NCBI RefSeq assembly: GCF_033118175.1
Contig: NC_083698.1
Coordinates: 67,177,001 to 67,241,000, forward strand
Reading direction: 5' to 3'
Length of the DNA stretch: 64,000 bases
From: Dama dama
Lineage: Eukaryota; Chordata; Mammalia; Artiodactyla; Cervidae
Shown here: one piece after another, positions 11,690-23,418 of the stretch
Position numbering within the stretch: the first letter of the stretch is position 1
Layout of the letters: every line of letters begins with the position of its first letter
The notes under the pieces: model-generated
What the model was told of the DNA's origin: nothing
The model's database searches: none
What the model saw: only the letters and a program-made list of their open reading frames with translations
Made by a program: the position numbers and the translations under genes

Positions 11690-12035
11690 CTCCAAAGGAA
11701 CTGACAGAATTGTAAGGAAGACAGAAAAGTCAGCAATTCCAACAGAGTGATGAGTGCTCTGACTGAGGTCCGTTCCGGAAACACAGAGGAGAGGCACTTC
11801 TAGGTATGACCTTCACACTGAAACTTGGAGGATAAAGTGGAGATGTCTGGGTGGGGAGAGTTGTTTTAGACACGGGTGTGTGTGCAGATGTGGAGCTGTT
11901 TTCAGAGCATGATTCAGGATCTGAAGGTAGTGCAGCCTGCCAGGTGGCAGGTGCCTGGGAGAGGAAGTGGCAAATGATGATGCAGAACAGGTAGGCAGGG
12001 ATCAGGTCTCATGGGGTGATGCTAAGAGTCTCCTC
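11690..12035 (-). mobile_element. L2 LINE fragment, antisense
   Basis: Degenerate antisense L2 3' UTR order: 'ttcacactgaaacttggaggata', '...gcagatgtggagctg', 'aggtaggcagggatcaggtc', 'atgctaagagtct'. Confidence 0.5.
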
Positions 12036-12419
12036 CTCACTCCCCAACTCCTCCCTAAAAGTGGCCTGGGTACCTCCGCAGCTCAAAAATCCCTTTTTGC
12101 CCCAGGAGCCCTTCTAAATCCTGTTGGCCTCAATGCCACCTGCTGATATGTATTTCCTGGGCCTGGGGGATGCCAACAGCATTTCTCAGAGAGGAGCTGG
12201 ATGATAACTCCAGTCATCAGACCTGGCCAAATTTTTCCAAGGCAAATATGCATTAAACCTTCCAATGCTTAAGGAGAAGGCTGAAGAGAGTATATAAGCA
12301 GAAGAAAAAGAAGGGCAGCAGGAGTTAGACTCAACTGTATTCTCTTAAACACCTTGACCCTATTTCTCCTTTTCCCCAAATTATTTCTTTCATTGCCTTC
12401 TCCCATCATGGCAAATGAG

Positions 12420-12930
12420 TTATCCTGATGGCTCCAGTTCTCCAAACTGCTCTCTAGCTGTGCCCTTTGTCATGTGAGTTGTGGCATGAAAAAGCTAGAT
12501 GTATTTCCCCACCCCCTTGATATGGCTTGGCCACGTGACTCTCTTTGGCTGTAAGAAATCATTGGAGGTGCTGGCAGGCAGGTTCCAAACCTAGCCCTCA
12601 ATTCCCTGCTGGAACCTCACCTCCATCACAAGGGAAAGCCTGGGCTGCAAGAAGAGACCAAGTGTGAGATTGCCAAGTCATCCACCCTGAGGCCGTTCTA
12701 GAGCAGCAACCACCTCCACTCCCACCTCCACCTCCACCCCCAGCCCCAGCCAGTCAGGAGCTGACTGCAGAAGCATGAACAAGGCCAGCTGAGATGTGCC
12801 AAGCCCTGACTACCAGCAGAACCACTTCCCCAGCCCTTAGGCTTGGGAGAGATCATTAATGGTTGTTGGTTAAACTACAGAATTTTAGAAGGTTTGTTAT
12901 TCTGGATAGCTAGCTAATATTTTTACCAAT
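12420..12930 (+). mobile_element. MLT1-type MaLR LTR
   Basis: 'atggcttggccacgtgactctctttggc' near 12522 and the end 'ggttgttggttaaactacagaattttagaaggtttgttattctggatagctagctaat' near 12855-12915 are the classic MLT1 blocks. The middle holds a C-rich CCACCT-like tract at about 12709-12750 that looks like a local expansion. A solo, very old ERVL-MaLR LTR. Confidence 0.6.
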
Positions 12931-14260
12931 ATTCATTTCCGTTTGGTTCCTCCTTGCCCTAGAAGTGTTGGGGAGGCATGACCCTGGTAAGTAAATTAGG
13001 GAGAGGGCTTGACTCACCATTTGGGGACCTCTTCTCTCTAATCTTTCATACCAGGATGTAAAGTTTCTATTGATATGAGTACTAATGGCCCAGAAGAGAC
13101 ACCATTTGTGCTGCAAGATGAGTTTTCCCTTTCAATAACCCATTTTTCCCTTTATCCACAGCATGACTCCTCTTCACTTCTGAGGCTCAAGGTCAGTGCT
13201 AATTGGCATGGTTGCTCAAAGCTTCTCCGGGCATCGCATCCTAGAAAATCTTCACAAATTGGAGGACCCAGAGGGAAATGGCAGAATTTGATCACAGGCT
13301 GCAGATAATTTCACTGGCTCACCATGGGCCTTGTTTGCTGGTGATAAAATAAAGGCTGGGAGCTCAGCAAGCAAAGTGGCTCCAGAGCTGATGTGTGGCC
13401 AAATGGTCTTGATGAGAAGGCAGGGAGCTATAAGCCCAGCTCGCCCTTTAATGGGCACTTTGTGCTTGTCTGGCTCCTCGTCCCAAGGTGAGGGAAAAAT
13501 CTATTAGTGAGATCCAAGTCATTCACTTCACACGCTAGAGCCATCTGGGAGAAGTCTTACTCATTTCTTTTCTGATCCCCTAATTGGAACTGCTGACGGA
13601 CTTGTGTGTACCTGAGTGGCTTAAGATGGGGATGCTGAGAGCTCTAGTACCAAAGCATTTTAAAGGGCAGCGGGAGATGTCATTCACATTGTCTGCACAT
13701 CCGTTTGGATGGATGTGGATGGATGCCAGGAGCAGCCGGCCTGGAAGGTCTCTGTGCAAAGACTGCTGATTTGCAGTGACCTCTGACTGCACTTCAGCTG
13801 CTAAATCCTGTTGACCCCAGTGAGCTGAGACTGAATGTATTTGAAGTCAGCTGGCAGAGAGTCGGGGCTCGTTTTCTCAGCCTTCCTTCAGCATCTCAGG
13901 GTAACACAGACAGGATGTCTTCTGGAAAATGCCTTCTGGCTATGGTTTTCAACGGCAGGAGGTAGAGGCTACTTCCAAATGTGATGTGAGAAACAGTTCA
14001 GATGTGGTCAGTTGGTTCCAATTAATCACCCTCATGGGTCTAGAGATGACTGAAGGGGTTATGGAACAACCTTTTTGTTAATGGTTTATACTCTCACGAC
14101 GTGCTTATTTAGTCATTCCTTGGGAGGTCAGGCTGGTTGTTTCAGGTAACGCAGTTGCAGCATCTCCATGGGAACTTGTGAGCATGAGTGCAGGTGAGAA
14201 GGGGTTCAGGGGATTCCTTCTGCACTGTGTTCCTTTGCATCTCACGGAATAGGCTCTTCC
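12931..14260. other. repeat-poor unique sequence
   Basis: About 1.3 kb without a transposon I can recognise and with more even base composition than its surroundings, especially 13180-13960. Open frames here are under about 80 codons and lack domain content. It could be conserved noncoding DNA; sequence alone does not prove this. Confidence 0.45.
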
Positions 14261-14264
14261 AAAG

Positions 14265-14375
14265 GCATTCAAGTCATTCATCAAATTTTTATTGAGCAAC
14301 TACAATGTGCCAGGGACTGTCATGGGGGGGAATGCTACTACTCATGTGTTGCTCAAGAAGCATCAGGCTGTCCTT
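14265..14375 (-). mobile_element. L2 3'-end fragment, antisense
   Basis: 'ttcatcaaatttttattgagcaactacaatgtgccagggactgt' is the antisense L2 3' signature. Confidence 0.5.
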
Positions 14376-15845
14376 TGGGATACACTGTTCTTCTGATTCT
14401 CCTAGCCCCAAGCAGAGCAGCAGGACCACCCTCTCTGTTGTTTTTCCTTTTACCAGGTTGAACATGAGAGTCCTTACACAAGAATTGTGAGGCTCAGGTG
14501 CCAGTCATGCGTAGGTACTAGATTTTAGAGGGTGCTGAGCAGTACCAGCTGCCTCACACTTGGAGATCTTGGATCCTATTCTTTGAAAGTGAAGCTGGGG
14601 AGCAGCCTCTCCAGCTAGAGGAAAAGGGGTTCAGGTTATCAACTAGCTTGTTGCTATGCAACCCAGAGAATGTCCTGAGGTCATTCCTTGAACAATCTTA
14701 TTTCCAAAGCTCTATATTTGCACTTTAGAGCTTCCCAATGTCAAAACCTTCATCTCTGGGCAAAACCAAAGTAATGAGACCATCAAGCCACAGGGTATGT
14801 TGTAGTGGGAAACTTGGGGCCAGAGGATCTAGTGTTGACCCCCATTTCACTTTGCAGAAATGGCTGCCCACAAGATACCACATGAGGGACTGCCTGTGAC
14901 AACTCCCCTCCCTCCTTATATAGGAAGCATTCCCATAATATCTGTTAGGTGGGAGAATCCTGGGAACTTGTCCCTGGAGGCGCCTCACACTGTGCCCCGA
15001 GGTCCCTGATTGCCTTTAATCGCCCTTCCTATCTGTATATGATCTTTATCCTTTCTTATCTTCTCCAGATAAATGAACATACTCTCCCTGCATTTGTCAT
15101 ATAGCTGGTTAGTATATTGGATCAGTCACACTTTCTTTCAGTCCAATCTATTATTGAGTGCCGAGAAAATCAATTTTTTAGGTAATAAAATTAATTTCTT
15201 AGCAACTAGATGAGTCTGCAATATCTGTAACACAACTGTGCCAAGGCATTTCAAAAAATCTACAAAGTGATGATAAAGTATCTACTCATTATAGGTTAAT
15301 AAACTGATAGTATAAGACATTTATTCATTTTCATATAAATGTAGTGGCTACCCATTATCATGATTTATCCCCCAAATTTAGTCTTGTGTGCTTAAATTGA
15401 GAAGTTACAACATAGAAGGTTTATCTTTATAGCTGTCATTGGTGTCATATTTATATACATGCTACATCCACCAACATTTTAACAACTGAGTAGCAATATA
15501 AATTGAATAACTTTAAAGACTATATATGTTTCTCTCTAGTACAAGTGTACAGTCATTTATATCACAGCCTCATTTCTGTACAGACTTGGCTGCAGCAGCA
15601 TGGAATCCAAATGGATTCAACCACTGCCCCCTTTTATCCACTTAAACACACAAAAAATCATTTGTTTCCTTTCCTATTGCACTACAAATACCTTTAATAG
15701 CAAATGGGAAGGAATGCCTGATGAAAGGATATGCACGATGAATTGTTACTTACATTTGCTGGGTAACAGTTCACATATTCATATTTTTCTACACCTTTTG
15801 AAGAGTAAGGCCCTACATCCTATGATATAATCACTGTTAGTAAAT
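14376..15845. other. no recognised feature
   Basis: Mixed then AT-rich sequence without recognised gene or transposon. Open frames at 15503-15830 have no domain similarity that I can see. Confidence 0.45.
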
Positions 15846-15849
15846 GTTC

Positions 15850-16080
15850 AGAGCCAGATGGACTTAGATTTGGAAGAACTCTGTGGGCTACTTAATCTTC
15901 TAAAGCCATTTAATCTTCTAAGCCTTAGTTTCTTCATCTAATAATATTATTTTATATTCCATATATGCATATTATGTAATAAAGGAGATAATATTATTTC
16001 CCTCCTATGTATGTTGTAAGGATCAATGGAATACTGTATGTAAAGTGTTAGCATTTAGAGTACCAGCCAAATTTATAAAT
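15850..16080 (+). mobile_element. MIR SINE
   Basis: 'ctgtgggctacttaatcttctaa...agccttagtttcttcatctaat' is the MIR core, and 'gttgtaaggatcaatggaata' with 'gtaaagtgttagcatt' is its downstream part. The AT-rich centre seems expanded. Confidence 0.57.
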
Positions 16081-16309
16081 AATAGTCAGAATTATAATAT
16101 TGCTATTATTTTAAAAGTTGAGCAAAAGAATTCCAGATCAAGCTCTCTGTACTTATAAGTTCTTCGAGTCAGTTCAACAGTTAGTTTATCTTTTTTCTAG
16201 GACTCAGATCAACTGAAGGAAAGAGCTGGAGTTCCTGGCAGTTGCTCTCCCATGGTAATTTCACATTAAAGAAGTTAGTGGTGGGAGGTCTGTATTAGCA
16301 TTTTGGGGC

Positions 16310-16440
16310 ACCATGTTTTAGGGTGAGAAGATAGAGGCAAAGGGAATTTAGACTTTTGTCCCAGACCACAGAGTGGGAAACAGAGTAGAGACTAAAATGA
16401 AGAGCCTTTGACTTTCAAGTCAGTTTCTTTCAGTATCACT
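16310..16440 (-). mobile_element. possible MIR fragment, antisense
   Basis: 'gatagaggcaaagggaatttagac...cccagaccacagagtgggaaacagag' resembles an antisense MIR, but identity is low. Confidence 0.35.
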
Positions 16441-16507
16441 TTTCAAATGATTATTGAATTAAACTCATTTAGTATGAAGCTCTTCTAATATGAATATGGG
16501 GCCCAAA

Positions 16508-16536
16508 TATTAGAACCTATTATTAGGGTTCTAATA
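16508..16536. repeat. small inverted repeat (10-bp arms)
   Basis: TATTAGAACC at 16508-16517 and its exact complement GGTTCTAATA at 16527-16536 surround a 9-nt AT-rich loop. It could form a short hairpin. No T-run or gene context gives it a terminator role. Confidence 0.6.
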
Positions 16537-16544
16537 ATAGGGAT

Positions 16545-17534
16545 TGTGTTCACATATGAAGAAAACTCTCTTGAAATTATAGATATAGTCCTGCCACATG
16601 ATGTGTGCTAATATATGTTATATATCATCAAGACCCAATAGCTGCATCTCTATACTGTGTAATATTCTACAGCCTTTTTCAACTCCAGTAAAAATTAAAT
16701 ATGTTATTTTATGATAATGTTAAGCCCCTCCTACTCTTACTCCTGCCAAAAGGGGAGAGAGAGAGAATAGACGGATACACTTTGATTCTTAATCTTCATC
16801 AAGTAGAATTCAGATAAATGTAGTTGCTAATTCCTAACAAATTAAAGTTTGTCCTTTTATTTCCAAATAGTTTCAGTTTTTAAACCACTTTAGTTGACCT
16901 CGAATTTCCTTTGCAGTGTTATTTATTGCCATCCATGTAGCTAGGCTACTTGAGAGAATGTAATGGAAAACTTTCTAAAGTGCGCTGAGAGTACCAAATG
17001 ACATGTGACTGATTCTTACAGAGTGGAGGATGTGTTCTTGAGTTGTTAGCGGTTCTCAGTACTATATGTCACCTCTTTTTTCTTGAAGTTGATGTAAGGG
17101 TACTTTAGATGCTATTTACATTAGACTTGACTTGCTTTTCTAGCTCATAGAGTGACAGGATCTTCTTAGGAGAGTGTGAGAAACAAAAAAGAATTCTGAA
17201 AAGGAAGGATCTCCTGACCCCTAAGAGTACCTGCTGCCTCTTTGAAGATCCCAAATTGGGCCCACCACATGCAGGCAGCAAGTCTCCAGCAGCAGACACA
17301 GCACCATTAAAAACTTCAGACAGACCTGGGCAAACCATGTCACCATCCTTGTCTTTCAGTTTCTGTATCTTGAAAATGCAACTGCTGATACCTACCCTAC
17401 CTCTCAGGATTGACATGTGATCGTTTCATTATGTGATTGAGATCAGTGATTATGTGATCATTGAAATGTGCGTATGCAACATCCCTGCTGCACAGAAGCA
17501 AGCTATTATCATGACCAGCAGTGGTGCTGTAACA
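16545..17534. other. no firmly recognised feature
   Basis: AT-rich. A weak sense MIR-like text lies at about 17310-17430 ('ctttcagtttctgtatcttgaaaatg', 'gatacctaccctacctctcaggattga'). Nothing else is identifiable. Confidence 0.4.
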
Positions 17535-17858
17535 GTGAAAGTGAAGTGAAAGGGAAAGGTGCTCAGTCGTGTCTGACTCTGTGCGACCCCATGGACTGTA
17601 CAGTTCATGGAATTCTCCAGGCCAGCATACTGGAGTGGGTAGCTTTTCCCTTCTCCAGGGGATCTTCCCAACCCAGGGATAGAACCCAGGTCTCCCACTT
17701 TGCAGGCCAATTCTTTACCAGCTGAGCCACAAGGGAAGCCCAAGATTACTAGGGTGGGTAGCCTATCCCTTCTCGAGCGGATCTTCCAGACCCAGGAATC
17801 GAATTGGGTCTCCTGCATTGCAGGCGGATTCTTTACCAACTAAGCTATCAGGAAAACC
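17535..17858 (-). mobile_element. dimeric Bov-tA SINE, antisense
   Basis: Read on the minus strand, a tRNA-derived head plus the first part of the body (17858 back to 17742) breaks off after a degenerate '...agtaatcttg'. It is joined directly to a second, complete Bov-tA ('ggcttcccttgtggctcagctggt...') running to 17535. The same junction occurs at 51353/51354, so this looks like one composite element rather than two chance insertions. Confidence 0.9.
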
Positions 17859-19040
17859 CTCAGCAACAGATTAAATATCAGTACATCACGGAATGTTGCC
17901 ATTGCAGCAGAAGAAATGTGGTCTCAGAGGCCATCAAAGGTAAACAGAGGTCTATGCTCAAAATGTTGAGAAGATAGGAAAGGAAAGTGTGGTTAGAGAC
18001 TAGAGTGCTGTTGGTCCGAAGACAATGCTTTGTCAGCTTGAAGACATTGCTGTCAGGCAAACACTAGAAAGCCCTTGTTGAGAGAAACCACTGTATTATG
18101 TCTATAAGACTAGACTGTGATGGACAGCATGTCACATGTTCTTCCAACAAAAATGCACACTCACATGCATCCTCAGGCCTCCTTTTGCATCCATTCAATA
18201 GCAAAGGAGTGATTAGGCCCCGCTATCTGCTGATGACTTGAGGTCTTTAAGGTCTTCGTTTTCATGTGCATTATCTCAGTGCAACCCCAGGGAACACATT
18301 AAAGGGGCAGGGTCTGCAAGGACATTCGGAGTCCAGATAAACCATTTTAATCAGGAGGAAAAGTTGGACAAATCTAAAGGAGAAGAGGAGAGACTTTTTC
18401 TAAATGTTCTAGAAGTGAATACTATGTTTAAAAATAACTTTTATCAGACTTCTTTCAACACAATACCAGTGCTACCAGCAAAGATGTCATATCAACAAAT
18501 CCTTAAACACAGAGAATCTGAAGTCAGGTTTATATTTTTAGACCTCAAGCAAAAAAAACTTTTATAAAGCACCTACCTCATGCACACACAGACATTCATT
18601 CAGTATTTTACAAAATTATGCATCCTACATCTGGCACACCCCTCTTTCTTGGACCTCAAATCTGCCAGGGCTGCTTCAGAGGCAGGTATATGAACAAGAC
18701 AGGAGCAATGAGAGGAAGTAGTAAAGGTGTGGCTGCCTGTCACAGACCAGGAAGCTTGAGCTAGGTAGAATCAGGATCTTCTCAAGGAGACATGACGTTT
18801 CTCATATGTCTGATGTTGTTGAACCATATCTCCACGTAGCTGAAAGTTTACCATATAAGCCCAGCCCATCTTCTCTCAGAACATCATGCATCAGTCTGGC
18901 ATAATATGAACTGAAGTCCAATAATAAGAACTCAGTTGCTGAGCAGCGTGGTCCCTCAGAATTTCCCAAAGAACTTTTCAAAGGTCTGTAGTTTCACAAA
19001 GCTAAAAATACTCAATTTAACTAAACAGACTTTCCCTTTC
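17859..19040. other. no recognised feature
   Basis: Unassigned DNA. The 109-codon open frame at 18238-18567 ends in a lysine-rich stretch and shows no domain or splice context. Confidence 0.45.
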
Positions 19041-19044
19041 ATCT

Positions 19045-19215
19045 TTTAAAATTGTGGTTAAAACACACTTAACACAAAATTTACCACTGTAACTATTTTT
19101 AACTGTACACTTCAGTGACATTAAGTACCTTCATATTGTTATGCAATCATCACCACCATCCATCTCGAGAATACTTTTATCACCTGAAACTGAAACCCAT
19201 TAAACCATAACTCCC
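19045..19215 (-). mobile_element. L1M LINE 3' UTR-like fragment, antisense
   Basis: 'aattgtggttaaaacacacttaacacaaaatttaccactgtaactatttttaactgtacacttcagtgacattaagta' followed by 'catcaccaccatccatctc' is a familiar antisense mammalian L1M 3' block. Confidence 0.55.
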
Positions 19216-19297
19216 CACCCCTCTTCATTTTAAAATCTATTCATACTGTAAGTGAAATTTAATGTTAGATATGGTTTTGATTCCTATTTTCTCCCTT

Positions 19298-19521
19298 GTA
19301 GGTGGCACTAGTGGTAAAGAACTCATCTGCCAATGCAGAGACAGAGAGGTAAGAAGCTTGATCCCTGGGCTGGGAAGATCCCCTGGAGGAGGCCTTGGCA
19401 TCCTACTCTGGTATTCTTACTGGGAGAATCCCATGGACAGAGGAGCTTGGTGGGCTACAGTCCATAGGGTTGCAAAAAGTTGGACACAACTGAAGCGACT
19501 TAGCAGGATGCACACAGTCTG
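19298..19521 (+). mobile_element. Bov-tA SINE
   Basis: tRNA-derived head ('gtggcactagtggtaaagaactcatctgcc') with a degraded box B, then the body ('gatcccctggaggagg', 'gaatcccatggacagaggag', 'ttggacacaactgaagcgacttagca'). Flanked by 19-bp near-perfect target duplications, GATTCCTATTTTCTCCCTT at 19279-19297 and a one-mismatch copy at 19522-19540. Confidence 0.94.
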
Positions 19522-20169
19522 GATTCCTATTTGCTCCCTTTTTTGATGCCCTTATGTGCTGCTACACAAGATGCTGAAGAAGCCCTCTGGAAATTGTTAC
19601 TTTTCATCACTGAACTGAGTTTTCACAAGATGCATTAAAACATTAAACTAGAGTGGGTGACAGTTCTTAAATTCTGATTCTTGTCACCCCTAAATGGTTT
19701 CTAAAAGGGACACATTGAGGCCAACCATTACTAGTGACTACTCCAGATACATACTGACATACATTCTCCTGGTCAGCAATAGGGTATGACCTCAGAGGCT
19801 TGAGCTGGGGAAGGGTGCCAATATCTAGCATCACAATAGTTAGCCTTATTTCTCCATCCTTTACTCTTCCAGACTTCAACATGCAGACAACTCTATTTTC
19901 CCTAAGATTCACTCCTCACAGTTATTCCTTTCTAGAATCTTTTCAGTTGTACAGTTATTTTTATAAAATTCAGTATTCAAAATGACTACCTTCTACAATC
20001 TCACTGTGCACTGAATTGGCCATACCTTGACTCCCTTAAAAACCTTTAAAAATATTACAACAGATTAGATGTACAATTTGGATCAGTATAACTTTAGGAA
20101 CTGTCTCTTAGTTAAAATGAGGTTTTCTATCTTAGTTGACATTTAGCTAATCATGTCTTCACTTGTTCC

Positions 20170-20640
20170 TTCGTGAACTCTACAAGCATTTATTAAACAC
20201 CCTCTATGTGCATGTTGCAGAGGCACATGAGTTACAGTCCAGGGGAAAGGCAGCAGAAACACCTGGTCAGAACATAGCACAGGTCCCTAGGAGACACGTT
20301 TTGAGGAAAACAAAATGCAGTGGGAACCAGTAGAAGGAGCAACAAACCATCCCTGAATTCACAAAGGAGGTGCCCCCTGAAATGATCCTGAACGAGGAGG
20401 AGGGAGTTGCCTGAGAGAGAAGGGAAGGAAGGTGTTTCCATGCAGAGGAGTAGCATGCTAACAGATATGGGGTGCTCCAGGTGGTCACGTGGTGACTGAC
20501 ATATGGATGGAGAGAGAAGCCAGACTCAGGATACTATAGGCAACATCCTAGGTGCTGGTGACTGGTTGACTAGATTTGAGGATGGAGGAGTGAAGGAGGA
20601 GAAGAATTAAGAGGACGTTCTGTGATGACCTAGAGAGATA
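20170..20640 (-). mobile_element. L2 LINE fragment, antisense
   Basis: Begins 'acaagcatttattaaacaccctctatgtgc' (antisense L2 3' end) and continues with 'gcagaggagtagcatgc' and 'catcctaggtgctggtgactgg' blocks in the right order. Confidence 0.57.
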
Positions 20641-20684
20641 GGATAGGGGGAGGGGAGAGAGCTCAAGAGGGAGGTGATATATGT

Positions 20685-20785
20685 ACAATTATGGCTGACT
20701 TGCATTGTTGCATGGCAGAAACCAACACAACATTGTAGAGGAATTTTCCTCCAATTAAAAAATAAATTAAAAAAAAAGAGCAAAT
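20685..20785 (+). mobile_element. ruminant L1 3' terminus
   Basis: 'catggcagaaaccaacacaacattgtagaggaattttcctccaattaaaaaataaatt' plus an A-rich tail is the ruminant L1 3' end. About 100 bp, severely 5'-truncated. Confidence 0.72.
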
Positions 20786-21044
20786 GGACCTATTAATTTG
20801 AGAGACTAGGTAGCTGGTGACTATGTTCATTATTACTCTACCACAAATAACATCTTCAGTTTGAATAGCAGTTTAGTCTATGATTCTGAAAAAGAAAAAA
20901 AAATAGAGTTGCAGGAGTTTTCAAATAGACCTGTCCTCTGTCATTTTTAATAAATCTCAATGAAATATTGCCTCAAGAGCCAGTTACAGAGATATATGAC
21001 TGTAACAACTGATATCTTCCCTTCACGGAACCACTAATTTATGA

Positions 21045-21310
21045 CTTTTTTCCAACTTTTTATTTTGAAAAATTTCAAACCTACAGCAACTTTTGAAAGA
21101 CTATTACATCTGTGACCCTTCACCTAGATTCAGCAATTGTCAATATTTTACCACATTCTCTCTTTTTTGTCTCTTTCATTCTCTGTCACCAATGAGCCCT
21201 TTGAAGTGAGTTGTGCTTATTATGATATTTCAACTTTAAACATCTTCTAACAAGGACTTCTTCCTGCATAACCACAGAATCATTATTGCTGCATTTTGTT
21301 TACTCATGAT
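21045..21310 (-). mobile_element. L1M-like 3' UTR fragment, antisense
   Basis: 'ttttattttgaaaaatttcaaacctacagcaa', 'gacccttcacctagattcagcaattgtcaatattttaccacattctc' and 'ctgcataaccacagaatcattatt' are landmarks of a mammalian L1M 3' block. Confidence 0.5.
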
Positions 21311-22315
21311 ATTCAAGTAAAACATTTTTGTTAAGTGTACTAAATAAGTGATGTTATGTACTCCCCCATCACATCAGAAGGCACATAATGACAGTCTAAC
21401 ATGTTACTGGAAATGCCGACTTGGACCGCTTGGTTAGATGACACTCTCTAACCAATATTCTCTCCATTGTAATTAACAAGTAATCTATATGATGATAATT
21501 TGAGATCATGTAATATATTATCCGGCAGTTTAACCATCTGTTGATGACTTGCCTGAATCAGTTACTACATTGGTAGGCATTATTTTTAAATGAGCTATTT
21601 TTTAATATTTCCTCCATCCCAGCATCTAAGGTCAGATATAATTTTTTGCTGTTGTTGTTTGTTGTCAAAAAAATGAGACCAAGGAAATCATCCAACTCTA
21701 TGAAAACACTGGTCATGAAATAGAGCACATGTTAGGAAAATGGCCAAAAAGCATTGTGCAGCTATATTTTAGAAATCTACATGTATTTTTTAAAAGGATA
21801 ACTCTTGCACAAGATTTAGTATTGTCCATGATGTCCAGCTTTTGTAGTTTGTGGAAGAAGCACTGTAATATGTCATTTAACATCGTAAAGCAACCTCTTG
21901 TCTGTCTACTGATAACTCATTGGCAATACACCACAGCTGTTAAGAGGCAGCTCAGGAAGACAGAAAAAAGACAAAAAACCCAAAACCTACAAGCTGACCA
22001 TCTGACTTTAATTAGGAAAGAGAACAGTCCCCAAATGTACAAGGATGGGTTCTTTTGTAGGTCAAAGTAATATAGTGGAACTTAAAAAGAGGTAATATAT
22101 TAACCCTATATGTGAAGGTTAGTTCATACTTAAAAGGATCTTATAATATGGAGACAGTCTCCAGCTTTCTGGACAAGCCATCCTGTCCTACAGCTGTAGT
22201 AAACACTCATCTAGGCACAAAAATCCATGCTTTCTAATTAATGAAGGCCCATTGGATACCAGCACAGTAAACTCCATCACCTGAGAAGACAAAGCCTACA
22301 CGTACAGCAAGTTCT
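21311..22315. other. no recognised feature
   Basis: AT-rich unassigned DNA. The 113-codon open frame at 21729-22070 has no recognisable domain. Confidence 0.45.
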
Positions 22316-22319
22316 GTGC

Positions 22320-22905
22320 ATGAAGAAGATGAGAATTTCAGTTTGGGACATGATAATCTAGATATTCACTAGACATCTGAGTGGAGAGACAGCGTTGACA
22401 GGTAAATATATGAGCTGTTGCTAAGGGGAGTGGTCATGACTGGAGACATACATTTGAGAATCATTTGCAGTTAGATGCTATTAAAAGCCATGGGACTGAA
22501 GAGCCTCTGCAAAGGGGTGAGTATAGAGAGAGGAGAAGAGATTGATATCCATGGGCTGAGCCTTGGGGCACTTCAATGCTGTGAAGTTATCAAGCAATAG
22601 AGCATCCAGCAAAGGAGACTCAGAAGAAACAGCAAGTGGGGCTGAAGGAAAACGAAGTGTACAGTGTCTTAGAGGACAAGTGAAGAAATCACTTCCATGG
22701 GAAGGGAGCAATGAACTGTGACAACTGACAGGTGGATTTTGGTGGGGATTGACATTTGGATTGAGCAACATGGAGGGCATTGGTGATACTGACAAGCACA
22801 AGTTTGGTGGGGTGTCAGTGTCCAAATCCTGACGGGAATGGGTTTGTGTGAAAAGAGAAGAGAAAATGGAAGCAGTGAGATTGGGTCATCTTTCAAAGAG
22901 GCTTC
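22320..22905 (-). mobile_element. L2 LINE fragment, antisense
   Basis: Clear antisense L2: 'tttgggacatgataatctagatattcactagacatctgagtggagaga', 'aaaagccatgggactg', 'gggctgagccttggggcactt', 'gcaaaggagactcagaag', 'gagcaacatggagggcattggtgat'. The last blocks correspond to the degraded reverse transcriptase reading frame. Confidence 0.68.
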
Positions 22906-23065
22906 GGTTTCAGGACATTTATTGATTTATTAGCCATAATACTAGATTTCAGCAGGAAAATCACATGATCTACCCCATAAATGTTGAAAAAACATCTGAT
23001 TTGACAAAATTAAATGTCCGTTCGAATTTTATTTTTAATAAACTCAATACAAGGGTTTCGATCTT

Positions 23066-23418
23066 GCTACTGTTATTGTTCAGTCGCTACATTGTGTCTG
23101 ACTCTTCGGGACTTCATGGACAGGCTTCCCTGTCCTTCACTATCTCCCAGAGTCTGCTCAGACTCGTGTCCACTGAGTCAGTGATGCCATCCAACCATCT
23201 CATCCTCTGTCACCCACCTTCTTCTCCTGCCCTTAATCTTTCCTACCATCAGGCTCTTTTCCAATGAATCAGTTCTTTGCATCAGGTGGCCAAAGTACTG
23301 GAACTTCAGCTTCAGCATCAGTCCTTCTAATGAATATTCAGGGTTGATTTCCTTTAGGATTGCCTGGTTTGATCTCCTTGCAGTCCAAAAGACTCAAGAG
23401 TCTTCTCCAGCACCACAA
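23066..23418 (-). mobile_element. BovB LINE 3' fragment, antisense
   Basis: Starts with the reverse-complemented BovB tail ('gttcagtcgctacattgtgtctgactc') and continues through 'ccatccaaccatctcatcctctgtc', 'tcttttccaatgaatcag', 'ggtggccaaagtactgga' to 'agtcttctccagcaccaca', where it is truncated. Confidence 0.93.

Noticed and set aside
12709..12750. CCACCT/CCACTCC C-rich tract as G-quadruplex or promoter element
   Set aside because: C runs mostly two to five long and irregular; better explained as local expansion inside an MLT1 LTR.
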